Shown in pieces: positions 35,503 to 48,400 of a stretch of DNA of 64,000 nt. The notes beneath the pieces were generated by a model that had not been told where the DNA came from, ran no database searches, and was given only the letters and a program-made list of their open reading frames with translations. The position numbers and the translations under genes were made by a program. The stretch comes from Magicicada septendecula (taxonomy: Eukaryota > Arthropoda > Insecta > Hemiptera > Cicadidae), in assembly GCA_034769895.1 (NCBI GenBank), contig CM068369.1:425283479-425347478 (forward strand), in the 5' to 3' direction. Within the stretch, counting starts at the first letter, position 1. Each line of letters starts with the position of its first letter.

Positions 35503-36483
35503 ATAACCAAAGATCATTAGCATGTACAAGGTTGCTGTACAAAAGAATGCCGAGCGGGGGTGATTTTTTACCTTCCACCAGTGGAGCGCAGCAATCTGAA
35601 TTTTTTCATGCGTCTGGTTTTCTAGCCCGAGGGTTACATGCGGAACGAAAGGGGTAAAAAAGGAGAAAATAAGACAAGTCTAGCCCTTTTCATAAAAAAA
35701 GGTAGAGAGAGAGAGAGCGAGAGAAAGAGAGGCAGAGGCGGTATGATTTTCGAGGGCGGTGGTGGGAATGCATGCCATTATTGCCGAAACAACTAACCCC
35801 TCCACGGCCGTTTTATTGTGACGCGCCTTGCTACCCCTGCCTGACTAATCGCTGCTATGTTTTGATTTTTTTATGTTCACTTTACACCCAATATAAAACC
35901 GAAATTGGTCCTGAAGCTCTATTGTGCCCAACTCTCACTAAACTATTGTTTACCAATAATGTACACTTCTGACAGATAATGCTACTTTGATATATTTTCC
36001 CCTCATAAACATCACGTTATGTTTGTAAGTGGACACCTAATGTAAAAACACTACAAAACTTTGGAGTTTACTCTTCTGATATTTTATAGGCTTTTAGAGA
36101 ACAGGTGTTTTGCTAATATCGTTTATCTCTTTCAGATTTACTTAAAGATAACATCATTTATAGAAAATCATAACGTATTGAATATCATATAAAAAAAAAT
36201 AATCTTGTACACATAAACGAGAAAACTTATAAATAAATATTAGTGTATGTAAATACATACAGCAAGAAGCATGTAAGAGTTAATATACATATATTTGTCT
36301 AATATCTTCAGAACATCGTGACATAATTTTTTAAATGGCTTCCTTTTACCTTTTTTATGGAAGGTCTTAAGAATTTAGAGTTAGGTCTACTCATATTCTT
36401 CTTGTTTATGGGAAAGTAAATTATAGATTTTCAGGTACCCTGACTTAGACTTAGGATACGTGAAGATTATTTAATGAATACAC

Positions 36484-36484
<1 letters not shown>
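35502..36484. other. No recognisable gene
   Basis: Contains a short GA-rich tract (about 35702-35733). Otherwise non-coding. Confidence 0.6.
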
Positions 36485-36559
<75 letters not shown>

Positions 36560-36572
36560 CTATCTATCTATC
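36485..36572. repeat. (TC)n then (TATC)n compound microsatellite
   Basis: About 35 TC dinucleotides to 36555, followed by TATC repeats to about 36572. Confidence 0.95.
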
Positions 36573-37435
36573 TTTCTCACTCTCTGTGTTATACTATCTC
36601 TACCTTTCTCACTCCCCTTAGCAAGAGCACAACCCATTACGTGCATCAATAAGCTGTAAATAGGTAGGTTAGAAGTAGGTTATAACTTAGTGGAACCTCG
36701 AAAAGTCAACGTGAAATTCATTAATAATGCACTGCATTGTAATGTATTTGTTCTGAGAATTACTTTCATAAAACAAAACCCGTTTTAATTTTTTATATTT
36801 TTGTTTACGATCAAAAACATCTCGCTGTTGGGAGCATTAAGTGTAATTCCCCACAGCACATAACCATTGTAGGTACCACATTTGCAGTTCCTTTTTGTAA
36901 AAGCTAACAGACGTCTTTGCGGTTATATACGTGCATAAACTTGCACGCATGTGTACGGCTATTAAGATTTAGCAATACACATACTACGACGCAAGACAGT
37001 GTTCCACAGATGAACACAACATACGCATACTCTAACCACTATTATGTCTGTACGGTCACTTAATATTATACTTTTTACGTGTTATGTTTAACACATAAGT
37101 ATTAAGTATAACTTATAGACCTAATGAAAGTGATGTATCTAAGTAAATAAATAGACGTAAGTATTTGTTTAACACTTATTTATTTCACATTATTAATAAA
37201 TAAATGTTTATTACAATCAAAGAGTGTCATGGTTTCTCCTGTAATGTCAATTTCCTTTTCGTTATATACATCTCCGCAAATGTTTCAGTTAGTCTGTGTA
37301 GAAACACCGTTTAGTGAAGGCCTAGTATTCTCAATACACAGGCAGCTACATGTCCATATGACGGTCCGATAAAGGTGAGCTTCCATTACGAACTGATCAA
37401 AGATCACTTCGTTAAAAAGTTGTTAGCGTTTAGAG
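36573..37435. other. No recognisable gene
   Basis: AT-rich non-coding sequence. Confidence 0.6.
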
Positions 37436-37535
37436 ATGTCTCGAAATGATCTTCACTGCAGCCAGCAAAGCTATCAGACACAAAGCCGTCTTTATCAAAT
37501 TCTCCATTATTCCTGCGATTGAAGTGTGCTCGTCA
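37436..37535. repeat. Diverged about 100-bp duplication, copy A
   Basis: Copy of a segment also found exactly 550 bp downstream, sharing TCGAAATGAT and AGACACAAAGCCGTCTTTA. Read from ATG at 37446, the first 16 codons give MIFTAASKAIRHKAVF, the same peptide as copy B, and all six base differences there are silent. Differences after that are mostly replacing. The frame closes soon after. The sequence between the copies (about 37560-37770, minus strand) reads LLAITPDERKWICC and FSPARKHIKLKKSSIQTLNG, possibly decayed coding that I cannot assign. Confidence 0.7.
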
Positions 37536-37985
37536 AAAGTAATGCTTGTCAATAGGCAATAGGCACTAGTGTTCCGTTCAACGTCTGGATAGAAGACTTT
37601 TTCAACTTTATGTGTTTTCTAGCCGGCGAGAATACTCCCGCCAACGTCTGCTTTTTCGAATAGTGTCTTCATGTAACGATATAGCAACAGATCCACTTTC
37701 TTTCATCAGGCGTAATGGCGAGAAGACGTCCCCAGGCTTTCTATAGTTTCAGCTGCACAGAATGAACCGGCCAGTAACAGATTCAGAGATGTACGATCAC
37801 TCAAATTAGGTGCGTAAAGGAGAAGCCATGGCGACTACGATCGTCTAACAAGAAGAATATTTTTTCAAAATTAAAATTTTTCTTTTAAAATAATTTAAGT
37901 TTGCAAATAGGGCAGAACTTTATCGATAAAAATTCCGCAACCATAGAGGACTTCAATTTCGTTACAGAGTTGCAAGAGATCAAAG

Positions 37986-38085
37986 TTTTCTCGAAATGAT
38001 ATTTACCGCAGCGAGTAAAGCTATTAGACACAAAGCCGTCTTTACGAACTTGTCCATTATTTCTGTGCTTGAAATATACTCTTTT
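37986..38085. repeat. Diverged about 100-bp duplication, copy B
   Basis: Partner of copy A. The ATG at 37996 opens an 85-codon frame to 38253, beginning with the shared 16-residue peptide. I recognise no domain. It may be part of a decayed gene or element; a non-coding repeat is equally possible. Confidence 0.7.
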
Positions 38086-39110
38086 TATGAATTTTCAGTA
38101 CACCTGAGTGTAATTTTGACGTGTGTTCCCAACATTGACCAAAATAAAAGTGATTATTTGTTGAAATTTACACAAACATTTGTATCTGTGGAAACGTGTT
38201 TCTGTATTGTTACACCAACAATTTGTACACAAATATTACGTAAACCTGCATAATTTAATGCTGCTGTTCCTTGTAAAAATTAGTGTTTGGGTATAATTAA
38301 CTTATTTGGACCTACCCATAGTGTAGCCTGATACACTATAGGCAACTCTGTTTAGTAACTACTAATGACTGACTTTCAGCAGCCTTATAATTAGAGTACT
38401 AGTTCAACAGCTTTAATGACATTTAATCAAGCCCTGTAGGCAAATTACTAGCATCGTATTGTAAAATTGGTCAGTTGCAGCCTGTGCAGCGAAAATTCGC
38501 TTCACAAATAGGCCTATGCGTACTATCTGTTTGGAACCGTAATATCAAGTCCGGTAAAAATTATAATCAGTGTTTGAAGAAAACTGATTTTAACAATAAA
38601 GTAAAAAAAAAAAATAAAGCAAAAAACAAAGAAAAAGAAAACAAAAAAGCAAGGATCATGGTATTTCAATTTCGAAATTAAGCTAGTGAAGATTGTTAAA
38701 AAAGAAGTGTACAAGCGCCGATACTGCTTATAAAAGTATTTGATGTGTGAAAACCAAATTCACAGTATTTTTAAATTCCTTAGGTACTGACGACTATGAT
38801 ATAACATTATTATAACAATACAATTCGTTTGTCACTAATAGTATTGTCATATCTCATATAAGTGATGTGATAAACATTTAACCTTTTATTGTCAGGTTAC
38901 CGACCATATCGCATACTTTCTTCTGCCCTTTTATTTGAGTGGAAAAAGGAGGCTTGGACCTTAAACTCTCTCTTCCAAGTTCATTGCTCTCTCCGAAATG
39001 TTTAGCCATATCGTCGAATGGAATGCCTTTAGAATTTGTAAAACGTTTATGAAATACATTTTTCTTTAATTCCGGAAAGTCCCAAAGTTCCTATCGTTCA
39101 CTTGTGTATG
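38086..39110. other. No recognisable gene
   Basis: AT-rich. An A-run region at 38604-38650 and a TAGGCCTA at 38509 are noted. Confidence 0.55.
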
Positions 39111-39290
39111 ACTGCTTATCTCTTAGTGTTTACTTAAATTTAGTTGCAACTAGCGAACCGGATAAAATTACATATCTTTAGATGTTATGGTCTTCTATAG
39201 ACTGCGTAACTCTTAGTGTTTACTTAAATGTAGTGACGACGAGCGAATCACATAACATTCCATCTCTTTAGACGTTATGATCTTCTATAG
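39111..39290. repeat. Two-copy 90-bp tandem repeat
   Basis: Units 39111-39200 and 39201-39290 share CTCTTAGTGTTTACTTAAAT, CATATCTTTAGA-type sequence and TCTTCTATAG. They have diverged by roughly a quarter, so this is an older duplication. Confidence 0.8.
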
Positions 39291-40337
39291 CTTACTAGGC
39301 TTGACAGCCTCAACATTATTCAATGAAGTATTTCATTACTTCTTAACAGAAAATTTCACCTTCTCTCATTAGGTCTTCGATGTTTTTTAGAACGACCCAA
39401 GTGACATTTCTTGCACATACAGATTTTATTAAGATTTCTATTCACAACACCGGCCATTTTTATTATCAAGAATAGTCTAGTACAATGATAAGATGGTCAG
39501 GATTATGCATTAAAATTTATAACGACGATAAATAAATTTCTACCTCTTACAAACCAACAAAATATATACACGACCATCGGATGTTACTGTTTCATGACAC
39601 CCTCCACTTCGATATTTAATTCTATGCCTAAATCAAGTTATAACCAATAACGTTTTGATTAGTAACCAACAAATTTATCATTTTTAATTCAGGCCTACCA
39701 CCTTCAATCCTGAATCTCCGACATTTTGCTGAAAAATATTATGGACATACTAAAGAGGTCGAGAAATATTTATTTCCGTAATCGAAGACAAGACTGCTTG
39801 ACAATCAGTCAGATAATGTAGGTAGGAGGAAAGCAGGTATGGGTAGCGGAATATTTTACCGAGTGGAAACTGGGTGACTGATGGCTGCGTGCACGACTCA
39901 AGGACACGGCACGTCTGAGTGCATACAGTGCCGAGGTCAAGGGTACCCGTATTCAATGGAGGAAACGAGCCGAGCCGCGCACCACATTATAATCGGCGTA
40001 TAAATTAAACAATTACTGCTGGTGTGGCCAAACGTAAATGTGTAGGGAACGGTTCCCCTCTGTGCCTCTCCTCCAACTAAAAAAACTAAAAAATATGTAA
40101 ATACATTTTTGTACTGTAATGTTACTGCTCCCGTGTCCACACAAGTGAGGGTGAGAGTAATATTAGCGTCTTCTGATCGATTTAGTGTTTGGAATCGTGT
40201 TGGAATTGAGTATTCAGTCAGTGATGAGGTGTTGCTCCTATCAAACCACCAAAATACATATTCACATACGTTGCTTAAATGTTTAAACATATTCAACACG
40301 TTGAATACTTTTCAAAGAATTTCTAATAGAAGACATA
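39291..40337. other. No recognisable gene
   Basis: Open frames on both strands at 39937-40432 are without domains. Their 3' part runs into the foldback arm, so they are treated as chance. Confidence 0.5.
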
Positions 40338-40969
40338 TATTTAATTGTAGTATTTGTAAACACTTGGTTACTCCCCGTCTTGTGACTTCTTTAAATCTTC
40401 CAATAATAACGCATTTCAAGGATAAATCCTGATCATCAGGTTATATAAAAACACCAGTCCTTTTGGAGAAGTCGTCAAAAATCAAAAATTTTTGCCAAAC
40501 ATCATAAAGCACTTCACGCCACCTCGCGACCTGGTGCGCATCACCAAGGGTCGATCGCGTGTAGTGGTGCGCATCACCAAGGTCGATCGCGTGTAGTGGT
40601 GCGCATCACCAAGGGTCGATAGCGTGTAGTGGTGCGCATCACCAAGGGTCGATCGCGTGTAGTGTCCGTGCGCATCACCAAGGTCGATCGCGTGTAGTGG
40701 TGCGCATCACCAAGGGTCGGTAGCGTGTAGCGGTGCGCATCACTAAGGGTCGATAGCGTGTAGTGGTGCGCACCAGGTCGCGAGGTGGCGTGAAGTGCTT
40801 TGTCATGTTTGGCAAAAAGTTTTGATTTTTGACGACTTCTCCAGAAGGACTGGTGTTTTTATATAACCTGATGATGAGGATTTATCCTTGAAATGCGTTA
40901 TTATTGGAAGTTTTAAAGAAGTCACAAGACGGGGAGTAACCAAGTGTTCACAAATACTACAATTAAATA
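40338..40969. mobile_element. Foldback element: 202-bp inverted arms around a minisatellite
   Basis: The left arm 40338-40539 and right arm 40768-40969 are reverse complements along their whole length with only scattered mismatches and no obvious indels. Blocks include GACGGGGAGTAACCAAGTGT, GAAATGCGTTATTATTGGAA and GCGAGGTGGCGTGAAGTGC. Each arm contains a hammerhead-like motif: right arm CTGATGA at 40868-40874, stem AGGAT/ATCCT, GAAA at 40890-40893. The centre is a 33-bp tandem array. The layout recalls foldback transposons and Penelope-like elements with inverted terminal repeats; no coding region is present. High arm identity suggests gene conversion or recent origin. Confidence 0.85.
40533..40767. 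repeat. 33-bp minisatellite, seven units
   Basis: Unit is approximately GGTGCGCATCACCAAGGG followed by TCGATCGCGTGTAGT. Variants are TCGATAGCG, TCGGTAGCG and a one-base shorter AAGG. One unit has a TCC insertion. Each unit contains a small inverted repeat GGTG...CACC. No spacers differ between units, so this is not a CRISPR array. Confidence 0.9.
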
Positions 40970-41373
40970 CTTAGGCCTATACACGTGACTTGGAGACTAT
41001 AATATAATGTAGAAACATACGTCTGTCTACTGCTGTTGATCGTGTTTCCTCATTTATACCTGTCTTCAGTACTATCTGGTCGAAGACTGTGATCTTGCAC
41101 GTATTCTCCTGTACACCACTGGCTCAGCAAGGGAAATTTGAGGGGTAACCCCTCCTCCCACAAGAAAGAAAACGAAAAAATGAAATGTTAAAAATTAAAA
41201 GACGTGTACTGGTAAAACGTAGAGTTATAAATCGAATTAAATAATAAGACTAATTAGTTATGTGAGTACGAACAGTTTTAATTGCTTAATTAATAAAGTT
41301 GTGTTAGCGGTTATAATCATTAACAGAAATTACATCGTGCACACCACTATAGAAAAAGATTCCCGATTAGCGT

Positions 41374-41399
41374 TTTCAAGCTTCACAGCTCGTCATCAG
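41374..41399 (-). ncRNA. Hammerhead-like motif, best stem I
   Basis: On the minus strand, CCGAT precedes CTGATGA (41399-41393). A stem GAGCT/AGCTT with GTGA loop follows, then GAAA (41377-41374), ACGCTA, and ATCGG, which pairs with CCGAT to form a 5-bp stem I. The NUH-type site would be CTA. Departures: an unpaired C after the CTGATGA core, and a minimal stem III. It resembles the type I hammerheads known from Penelope-like elements. Cleavage activity is unproven. Confidence 0.35.
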
Positions 41400-42384
41400 A
41401 TCGGAGATGTACAATAATAAAACGAGACAATTTTTAATTGTGGTACGCTGTAGCTATCTTGCAAGTACGACATCACTTCGTGTGAACATTGCTAATTCTC
41501 TGCTGGTTGAGGGATGGTTATCCTGGTTTATGTATCTTAGTAAGGAGGAAATGGATTGCCTTTAAATGTTTATTCAACCCGCAGTTTATCCAACAACTGG
41601 GTTTACTATATTTATAGTGCAGTAATTAATTCCGTAGCAAATTACAAAACGTATAGCTTATATTGAGCAGTATTTGGTTGCTCTTCAATTCTTACACAGA
41701 TGGTGGCAGTTAATGTACACTGTTTTTCGACCCGTGTTTAATATTTTCTATATTTTTAAATGCGGTGCTTTATTACCATTTCGAAAACAAATCAACTATT
41801 AAAGTCTTAATACGAAATGTGTCGTTGTTTTGCAAATTAGTTAACGCGGCGTTCGTAATGGCATTTACAAGCGCTAACATATGCTACCGTTTTATATACT
41901 AATCTCAACAAAGCTGGTGGAGGGGGGAGAGTTACGAACCCCGTAGCGCGAGTTTTAAATGTTCCTTTTTGATGACCTGTAGAGCCTACTTATGAAAATG
42001 TTTTGATTAGTTTCTGTGGGAAAACGAGTAGGTTAGTTTAATTCAATTTGCCGTAAATATTTATAAATTTACTCACTAAGACGAAGTTTTAAGAAATTCG
42101 CAATCAAAATTTAACACTACCAGTGTCTGCAGAAGATAGGAGAAAATTTGTGTTATCGTTTCTGGTATCGTTTGTCTTATTTATATTGTAGATCTAATGT
42201 AAGATGTTATCTTTGTTTTGCTTCATGACTTTGTTAGATTTTATATACGTCTTAATGAAACCCTTATGTTTTCCTCACTTTATGACAACAAAATAAATAG
42301 AAACTAACGAGTTATTATTTTCGTATTTGTAGTTTTAATCACACAAATTTTAACCCCCTCCCGCTAACCTGCTGTACACAATTA
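41400..42384. other. No recognisable gene
   Basis: AT-rich. Nothing is assigned. Confidence 0.6.
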
Positions 42385-42490
42385 ATCCAATTCTTTCTCG
42401 GGTTTCTTCTTTATCTTCTTCCATGTTGTTTCCATTATGCCATTTCTTTGGATATTCCATCTTCTTCCATTCTTGTCAGGAAACTAGGCC
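42385..42490 (-). mobile_element. Short LINE ORF2 C-terminal fragment
   Basis: Minus-strand translation (with a frame change) resembles the GH-x-x-RMEEDRIPK ... GRRRRGRPRKNW block: FLTRMEEDGISKEMA, then WKQHGRR, RRNPRKNWIN. It is short and diverged, so the assignment is tentative. Sequence upstream on that strand (to about 42640) has MSVIAGNELLEKSIDEIQDH but no known motif. Confidence 0.4.
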
Positions 42491-45400
42491 ATATTAAACT
42501 ATTTACTTCAGCACTAAACTCTCATTATACGTCTACTCCCATAATGATCCTGGATTTCGTCGATGCTCTTTTCCAGTAACTCATTTCCAGCTATAACAGA
42601 CATTTGTGATTCTGCATATTGTAGCATCACGAGATAATACAGAACAGGAAACTCAATTTAATCATCAAAATTTATAGTAAAACTAATCAAATAGATAAAT
42701 ACTATGTAACAATATGTAATAATCAAGTGAGAACAACCAAAAATAATTATATAAGGAAGAATTATAATAACTAAAACAATAAACTATGAATAAAAAATAA
42801 GTATTTTACAGATGCATGAATAAATTAAAAACAGGAATTAGCTTTGTAGACAAACATAGTAAATAACTTTACAAACAGACATAATAAAGGACTAGACTGG
42901 ACTGTGACTTTGACATATTACCCAATAGATTAGGGAAGTGATTTTGTATATTTTATTATAATATTGTAACTAATAATGTTGTAGTATGTAAGTAAAAAAT
43001 GTATTTAGAGTTAAGCAAAATCATTTGTATAACACAATCCTAAAAGTCAAGCTAGGTCTTTAACCTAAGACTGGATTTGTAATTAGCTCATATATAGTGT
43101 TACGGTAAAGACAACGTAATTATTTTCATAACTGTGTTTATTCGAAAAACATACAAGGTGGGATAAGTGAATAGAAAAGTGATAAATAATAATAATGAAA
43201 CAGTGCAAATGACACAGTGCAAACAATGATAAAAATATAAAATGTTATGAACCTAGTACGGCCAAAAGGTGAGAATGGCATGTATTTTATATAAAGTGAC
43301 CCTATAACAATAAAATCAACTTCATTAGTGTGAGTGACAATATAAAATTAAGTGAAATAAAAACATAAAAGGGATTATGTAAAAATAATCAGGAAAAGTA
43401 AGGTTATATTAAAAACTTACATTTACTGGAGGCGGATAAAACAGCCCTGAGACCAAAAAATACACCAAACAAACCAAGACCTCTTATAAATGAATCTAAA
43501 GCTGGTTTTACAAGGAAGAAAGTTTTTTTTTCTTCTAGTGTGGGCGTTCAATGCAAAAAGAACAAACTAAATCAGTTGCCAATCCAAACTATATTAGAGA
43601 AGAAAATTATAGTAAAAAGACAAGTAAAGTTACGAACAATATATATTCGACCAACCTGAAGAAGGAAAGCTGAAAATAATATCCTAAAATGGAGTACTAC
43701 ATCTTTCAATTTGGTGAGACCGTTTTAATACTAAAGCCATCTTGATAACTATCAACGTTTTACACAACACTTCAATACAAACTAAATAACGAACACATTT
43801 AGTGCGACTACATTTATAAACATAATCTATGATAAACAAAGTGAGTGACAAACTTATTTTGAACAAACAAAAGTGTAGAACTCATATAATTTTTATTAAA
43901 CATTCAGTAGTGTGTATACAACTCAAGGAACATGGCGTCCTTTGCTTTATTTAACTGTTACTGAAAGGGGACAGCAGCGCGCCATGTTGAGAATTCATTA
44001 ACTATGAGCTATATAATAGACAATTATTTTTTTATTTTTTTCTCTTGTCAATTGTATTACTAATGTCTAATTATTAATTATTTTAATTGTTTTATTAGTT
44101 TTATATTTGTAATGTATAATATTAAGTTTGTAAAATTATCTGAATTGATTTCTTTTTGTATAATCACAAGAACTCACATCCAAACAATCATACACAAACA
44201 ACAATTAATTACTACACATTACAATTTTTTTTCAAAATATATAAAATGTATGTTATTAACGTAAAAGTTGTATGAATTTATAATTTTACTGAAGACGATT
44301 GTTAATTTGGTTATAACCCTGAGATAAAAAATTGTTTCATGCATCCGAGAGCTAGATGGAGCAGGAACCTTAAAAAAGGAAAATTTGTTATTAATTAATA
44401 GAAGAAAAGAAAATTATTATAATAAGAGAATTAAAGAATAAAAATTGAATGATTCAGAACAGCAACAGAAGTGTGTTCTCATTTATAAATAAATATTATT
44501 AAACATACAATTCAGAATATTTCTGAGACTAATTGAGCATTTATACTAATTTACAATAAGTACAAATTTAACAATATTCATCGTTCAGCTTTCTGTTCCT
44601 TGTAGCACTACAGTGTTAACAATGTTCTGCAAGGTATAATATCGTATTTGATATAATTTTCCAAAAGTAAAACTTTTATTCTACAGAACGTCCTGCATAT
44701 AATTGCGTTACAATAACGCAGAAATTAAGCACTGCGCCACACTCGTTAAGTAAGTAAGCTGCGCTACCGTTAGTGGTCTAAGTACGGACGCTTCAAACGT
44801 AAATTTGAGTTTGTTATCGACTCTGTTGGCTTTAGATATAACAGTTCTCTCATTGTATGGAGCAAAACGGCAGATATTTCATTTACCATTGGTTTAATTG
44901 GTTTAAACATAGCAGTAAATAAACTAAAGCCCCCTTCCGTTTTCAAAAGCCTTCCAAGGACCCTCAGAGAAATCTGATTCGTTCAGAAACAGTTAAGTCT
45001 CCTTTATCTTTACAGCCCGTTAAAAATAAAACTGTAACACAGCAGACAGACGATTGTAAATCAGTGTTTGACGGTTATGACAACGCAGAATACAAAACCG
45101 GGTCAAAGTTGTCGAGTTACAGAGGGGTTGAAGTGCGTGAAGCGGACCAAAGTCTTGCCACAACGTCGCGTTTGGATACTAGTAAGTGAGCAGTAACATA
45201 ACTAAAGTATGATTCGCCTCCACGGTCAAAGTTGGCGGATTCGCCCTAAGCGTTTCGAAATCCATAAAGATACTGAAAGTTTATGGACAAAATGTTTTCT
45301 TCAAAGTAATTGTGTACGCTTTGACTTTATTGCAGTAATTGTATGCTATGTATTGCATCAGCAAATAACAATGGCTTCTGCAAGTACGCTTACATTTTTA

Positions 45401-48400
45401 TTATTATGTTTGCACCTAACGTACGTTTTTAAGAAACAATATGTTTCTGCAGACATAGAATAGGTTGAAACAAGACGATAAAAATAAGAAAATTCTACTT
45501 GCAGAGATAATTATAATTTGATAAAATACATATTACATTTTTAAATAAAAAAATATTATAATACAGATATTAGATATTACAATAGAGATACTATCTAAGC
45601 AGTTGACTTTTTCTCGTTAAAATTTTAAATGGTTTTAAGCAAACTACGTAAAAGTAAGAACAACATCAGTCCTTCTCTACTTTTATTCTAATTTAACGCT
45701 TTGTTCTTAACGTAAAAAACCTTAGGAATAATAGGAAGAATAAAGAAGCAAGTTATTGAACTTTGAAATTTAGCATCATAAATGGACCCTTCTAAACAGG
45801 GAACCGCGCATCGTGAGTCCGGTAGTTGGAAAAGTTTTAGAACATTTCACTAGTAGTAGGCCTAGAAGCGATCCAGTTTTGCTGACCTGCAAACTGAAAC
45901 CTTCTCTGTTATAAGTCGGCTTTTTTTACTCAGTCGTTAGTATTCTATTTTAGGTTAACGTTGTCTTTAAAGTCTCGGAAAACTACCCGACTTCCCAGGA
46001 AGCAAGTTTTGTACAGTTTTCTTCGAATTATTTCCTATTCAAAATTTTATTAAAAAAGTATATTAATTTTATAATTAAAAAATTACCAAAGTCGAAATCT
46101 AATTGTTCTTCCTTTTTATATAATATCAAGTTATGTATTCAAAAAAAATAAACAAATTCGTAGTGAAAAAATTATACGCGCGTGAAAATATTGTTCGGTG
46201 ATGAGAAATCAACGGTTTTAAGTTAATAAGATTTTGTTTTTTCTTGATTTGCAAACACCGATGGGATGAATGAATTTGTGAGATCTCCATTCGTTTTAGT
46301 TATGTGTCAATGGGGCTTGGGTTATGAAAAACCAAGTTACACATTATAGCGTGGAAAATATGACTTCTTGGAACCGTCAGATATTGTAGCAACGGTAAGA
46401 AGTTTTTAGAAAAATACTTAACGTTTTTTCGTTTATTGTTTAAACAAATAGTCTCATTTTTAAATGAATATAGGCCTATTTCCAAATAACCGAATATTCT
46501 TGAGTTACGGAGTTCTCCAAGTAATGAAATGCTTTGAATCGTAAATTCGGATTGTAAAATATGTTTCCGATAAAAAGATTACGCCATACGTATATCTGAA
46601 AAATCACGACGCAGGAAGTTTGAATACACCAACGCTTTCCAGCGACGAGGAAGATTCTCGTCATTTACAGAGTGTTTTGAACTCGAAGTGCGCACAAAAA
46701 ACTTCATTAAGAAGGTCAAAAGATAATTGGCCGAGGGAATTGTTTAGGAAGCGGAAATGAGCGTTGTGTATTATAGGGGAGGGGAGAAGGGTTGCAAGGG
46801 TTGGTTTCCTGGACGAAGATTGTATCTGCACACATCCCCTGATCACTTGAACCTCAATAACCTTAGACCTGCCCTCAACGTACGTTATCATACGCTGATA
46901 CCAAGGTCAGTGTTATAATACGTATACAACTAAGAAATTAAAATATTAACACTCGTATACTATATTCGATTAATTTAATAAAAGTTAAAATTATTACCTA
47001 AAAGTATTCGTATTCATTAATTTTGTATTTTCACCAAACCACGTCATTAATTAACGATTTTAAAGAAAAGCAGATGTTTTGATTTTTTTCTAAGGTATCT
47101 GGGATTAGTGTCTGCAACCGAAAATTCTTGAGTCTTGGTTAGGAATCGAGTCTGTTTATTGTGTCTGACTGTTCCATCAGACGTATTTAGAATTCGCTTA
47201 CTCTTTACTTCAAAAAAGAGTAGACAATTTCATGTATACTTACGAGTATATCCACAAACAAGCACAGTAATGACATTCAGATTGGTGGATACCTAATGGC
47301 TAGGGGTTAAATTTATTTGGTTAGATTACGTTGACAAAAACTAAACGATAGTAAAAAAAACTTGATTCTTATGTCCATACAAGTTTGTTCGTCATAACTG
47401 TTGTTAACTACTCAACCTCTTTATGGACATTGGTCAACTAATAATTAAGTTGATGGTTAAGCGAAAGAACTGTTAATAATTTTATTAATCGGTTAAAGTT
47501 ATTTTGTAAAATACAACTGACTCTACTGTAATCTTGAGTGGAGTAAAATAATATTTGAAAATTAGCTCTTTGAATCCAGTCAGAAACCATGCATGTATTG
47601 TTGGAATCTAAACAGTTTCATAGATCCCATTGATATTTTGTGTAATGTTTTAATGTTTATTACAGAAAACTTCATGACGATGTATCTTTAACCATCATTA
47701 ACCAATTAACCATGATTCGTATACGTTTTAATTGTTATAACGTATCGTCATTATTCTTTTACTTCCACTGATAAAAGATTCTATTTGACGATTTTACTTC
47801 TTTATTGTTAAAGCATCACATTATAAAATAACGATCTATAAATAGTTATTGATATATAAACATGACTTACACGGGCCACGAAAAAACTATTGCCGTATTC
47901 AATGTCGTTGAGGTTTGAGAAACACTGGCCTTTGCAAATCGTACGCGTAGATCACATTTATCTTTTAAAGAAAGCTTATTGTGATAAAACTGCAGTAGCG
48001 ATTTCCTTTCATCGTAGGTCCAAAAAACAGTCACCATACGAAGTGGTGAATTTTGATTTATGCAGTAAATGGAAAAGACTTGTACAATAAGCGAGAAACA
48101 TGGTTTCATAAGTACACACACCCACAAACATAAGTACACAAGTCTTTCACATACACGTATTCTTTATTGCTTAATCAAGTTGCCCGCAGGGAAGGATGGC
48201 ACAGATCAAACCTACCCTACAGACTCAACAATCCGCCATTGGTAATTAATTTATAATCCCTGCTCATAGAGGCGAATTGGAAATTCGATCCGTGATGGGA
48301 AACAATTCTTCCAACCCAGCTGTACGTGCGTTCATTGCGTCACCAACACTTTTCATTAACCACACTGAAATCAATAAAATCAAACATGGTTAGGGGCTGT

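Noticed and set aside
35165..35657. Cysteine/valine-rich and histidine/threonine-rich frames
   Set aside because: Artefacts of the long TG microsatellite.
39937..40432. Long overlapping frames on both strands (120 and 107 codons)
   Set aside because: No domain, and the plus-strand frame runs into the foldback arm, indicating non-coding sequence.
40533..40767. Possible CRISPR-like array with hairpin repeats
   Set aside because: 33-bp head-to-tail units with no spacers, enclosed in inverted arms.
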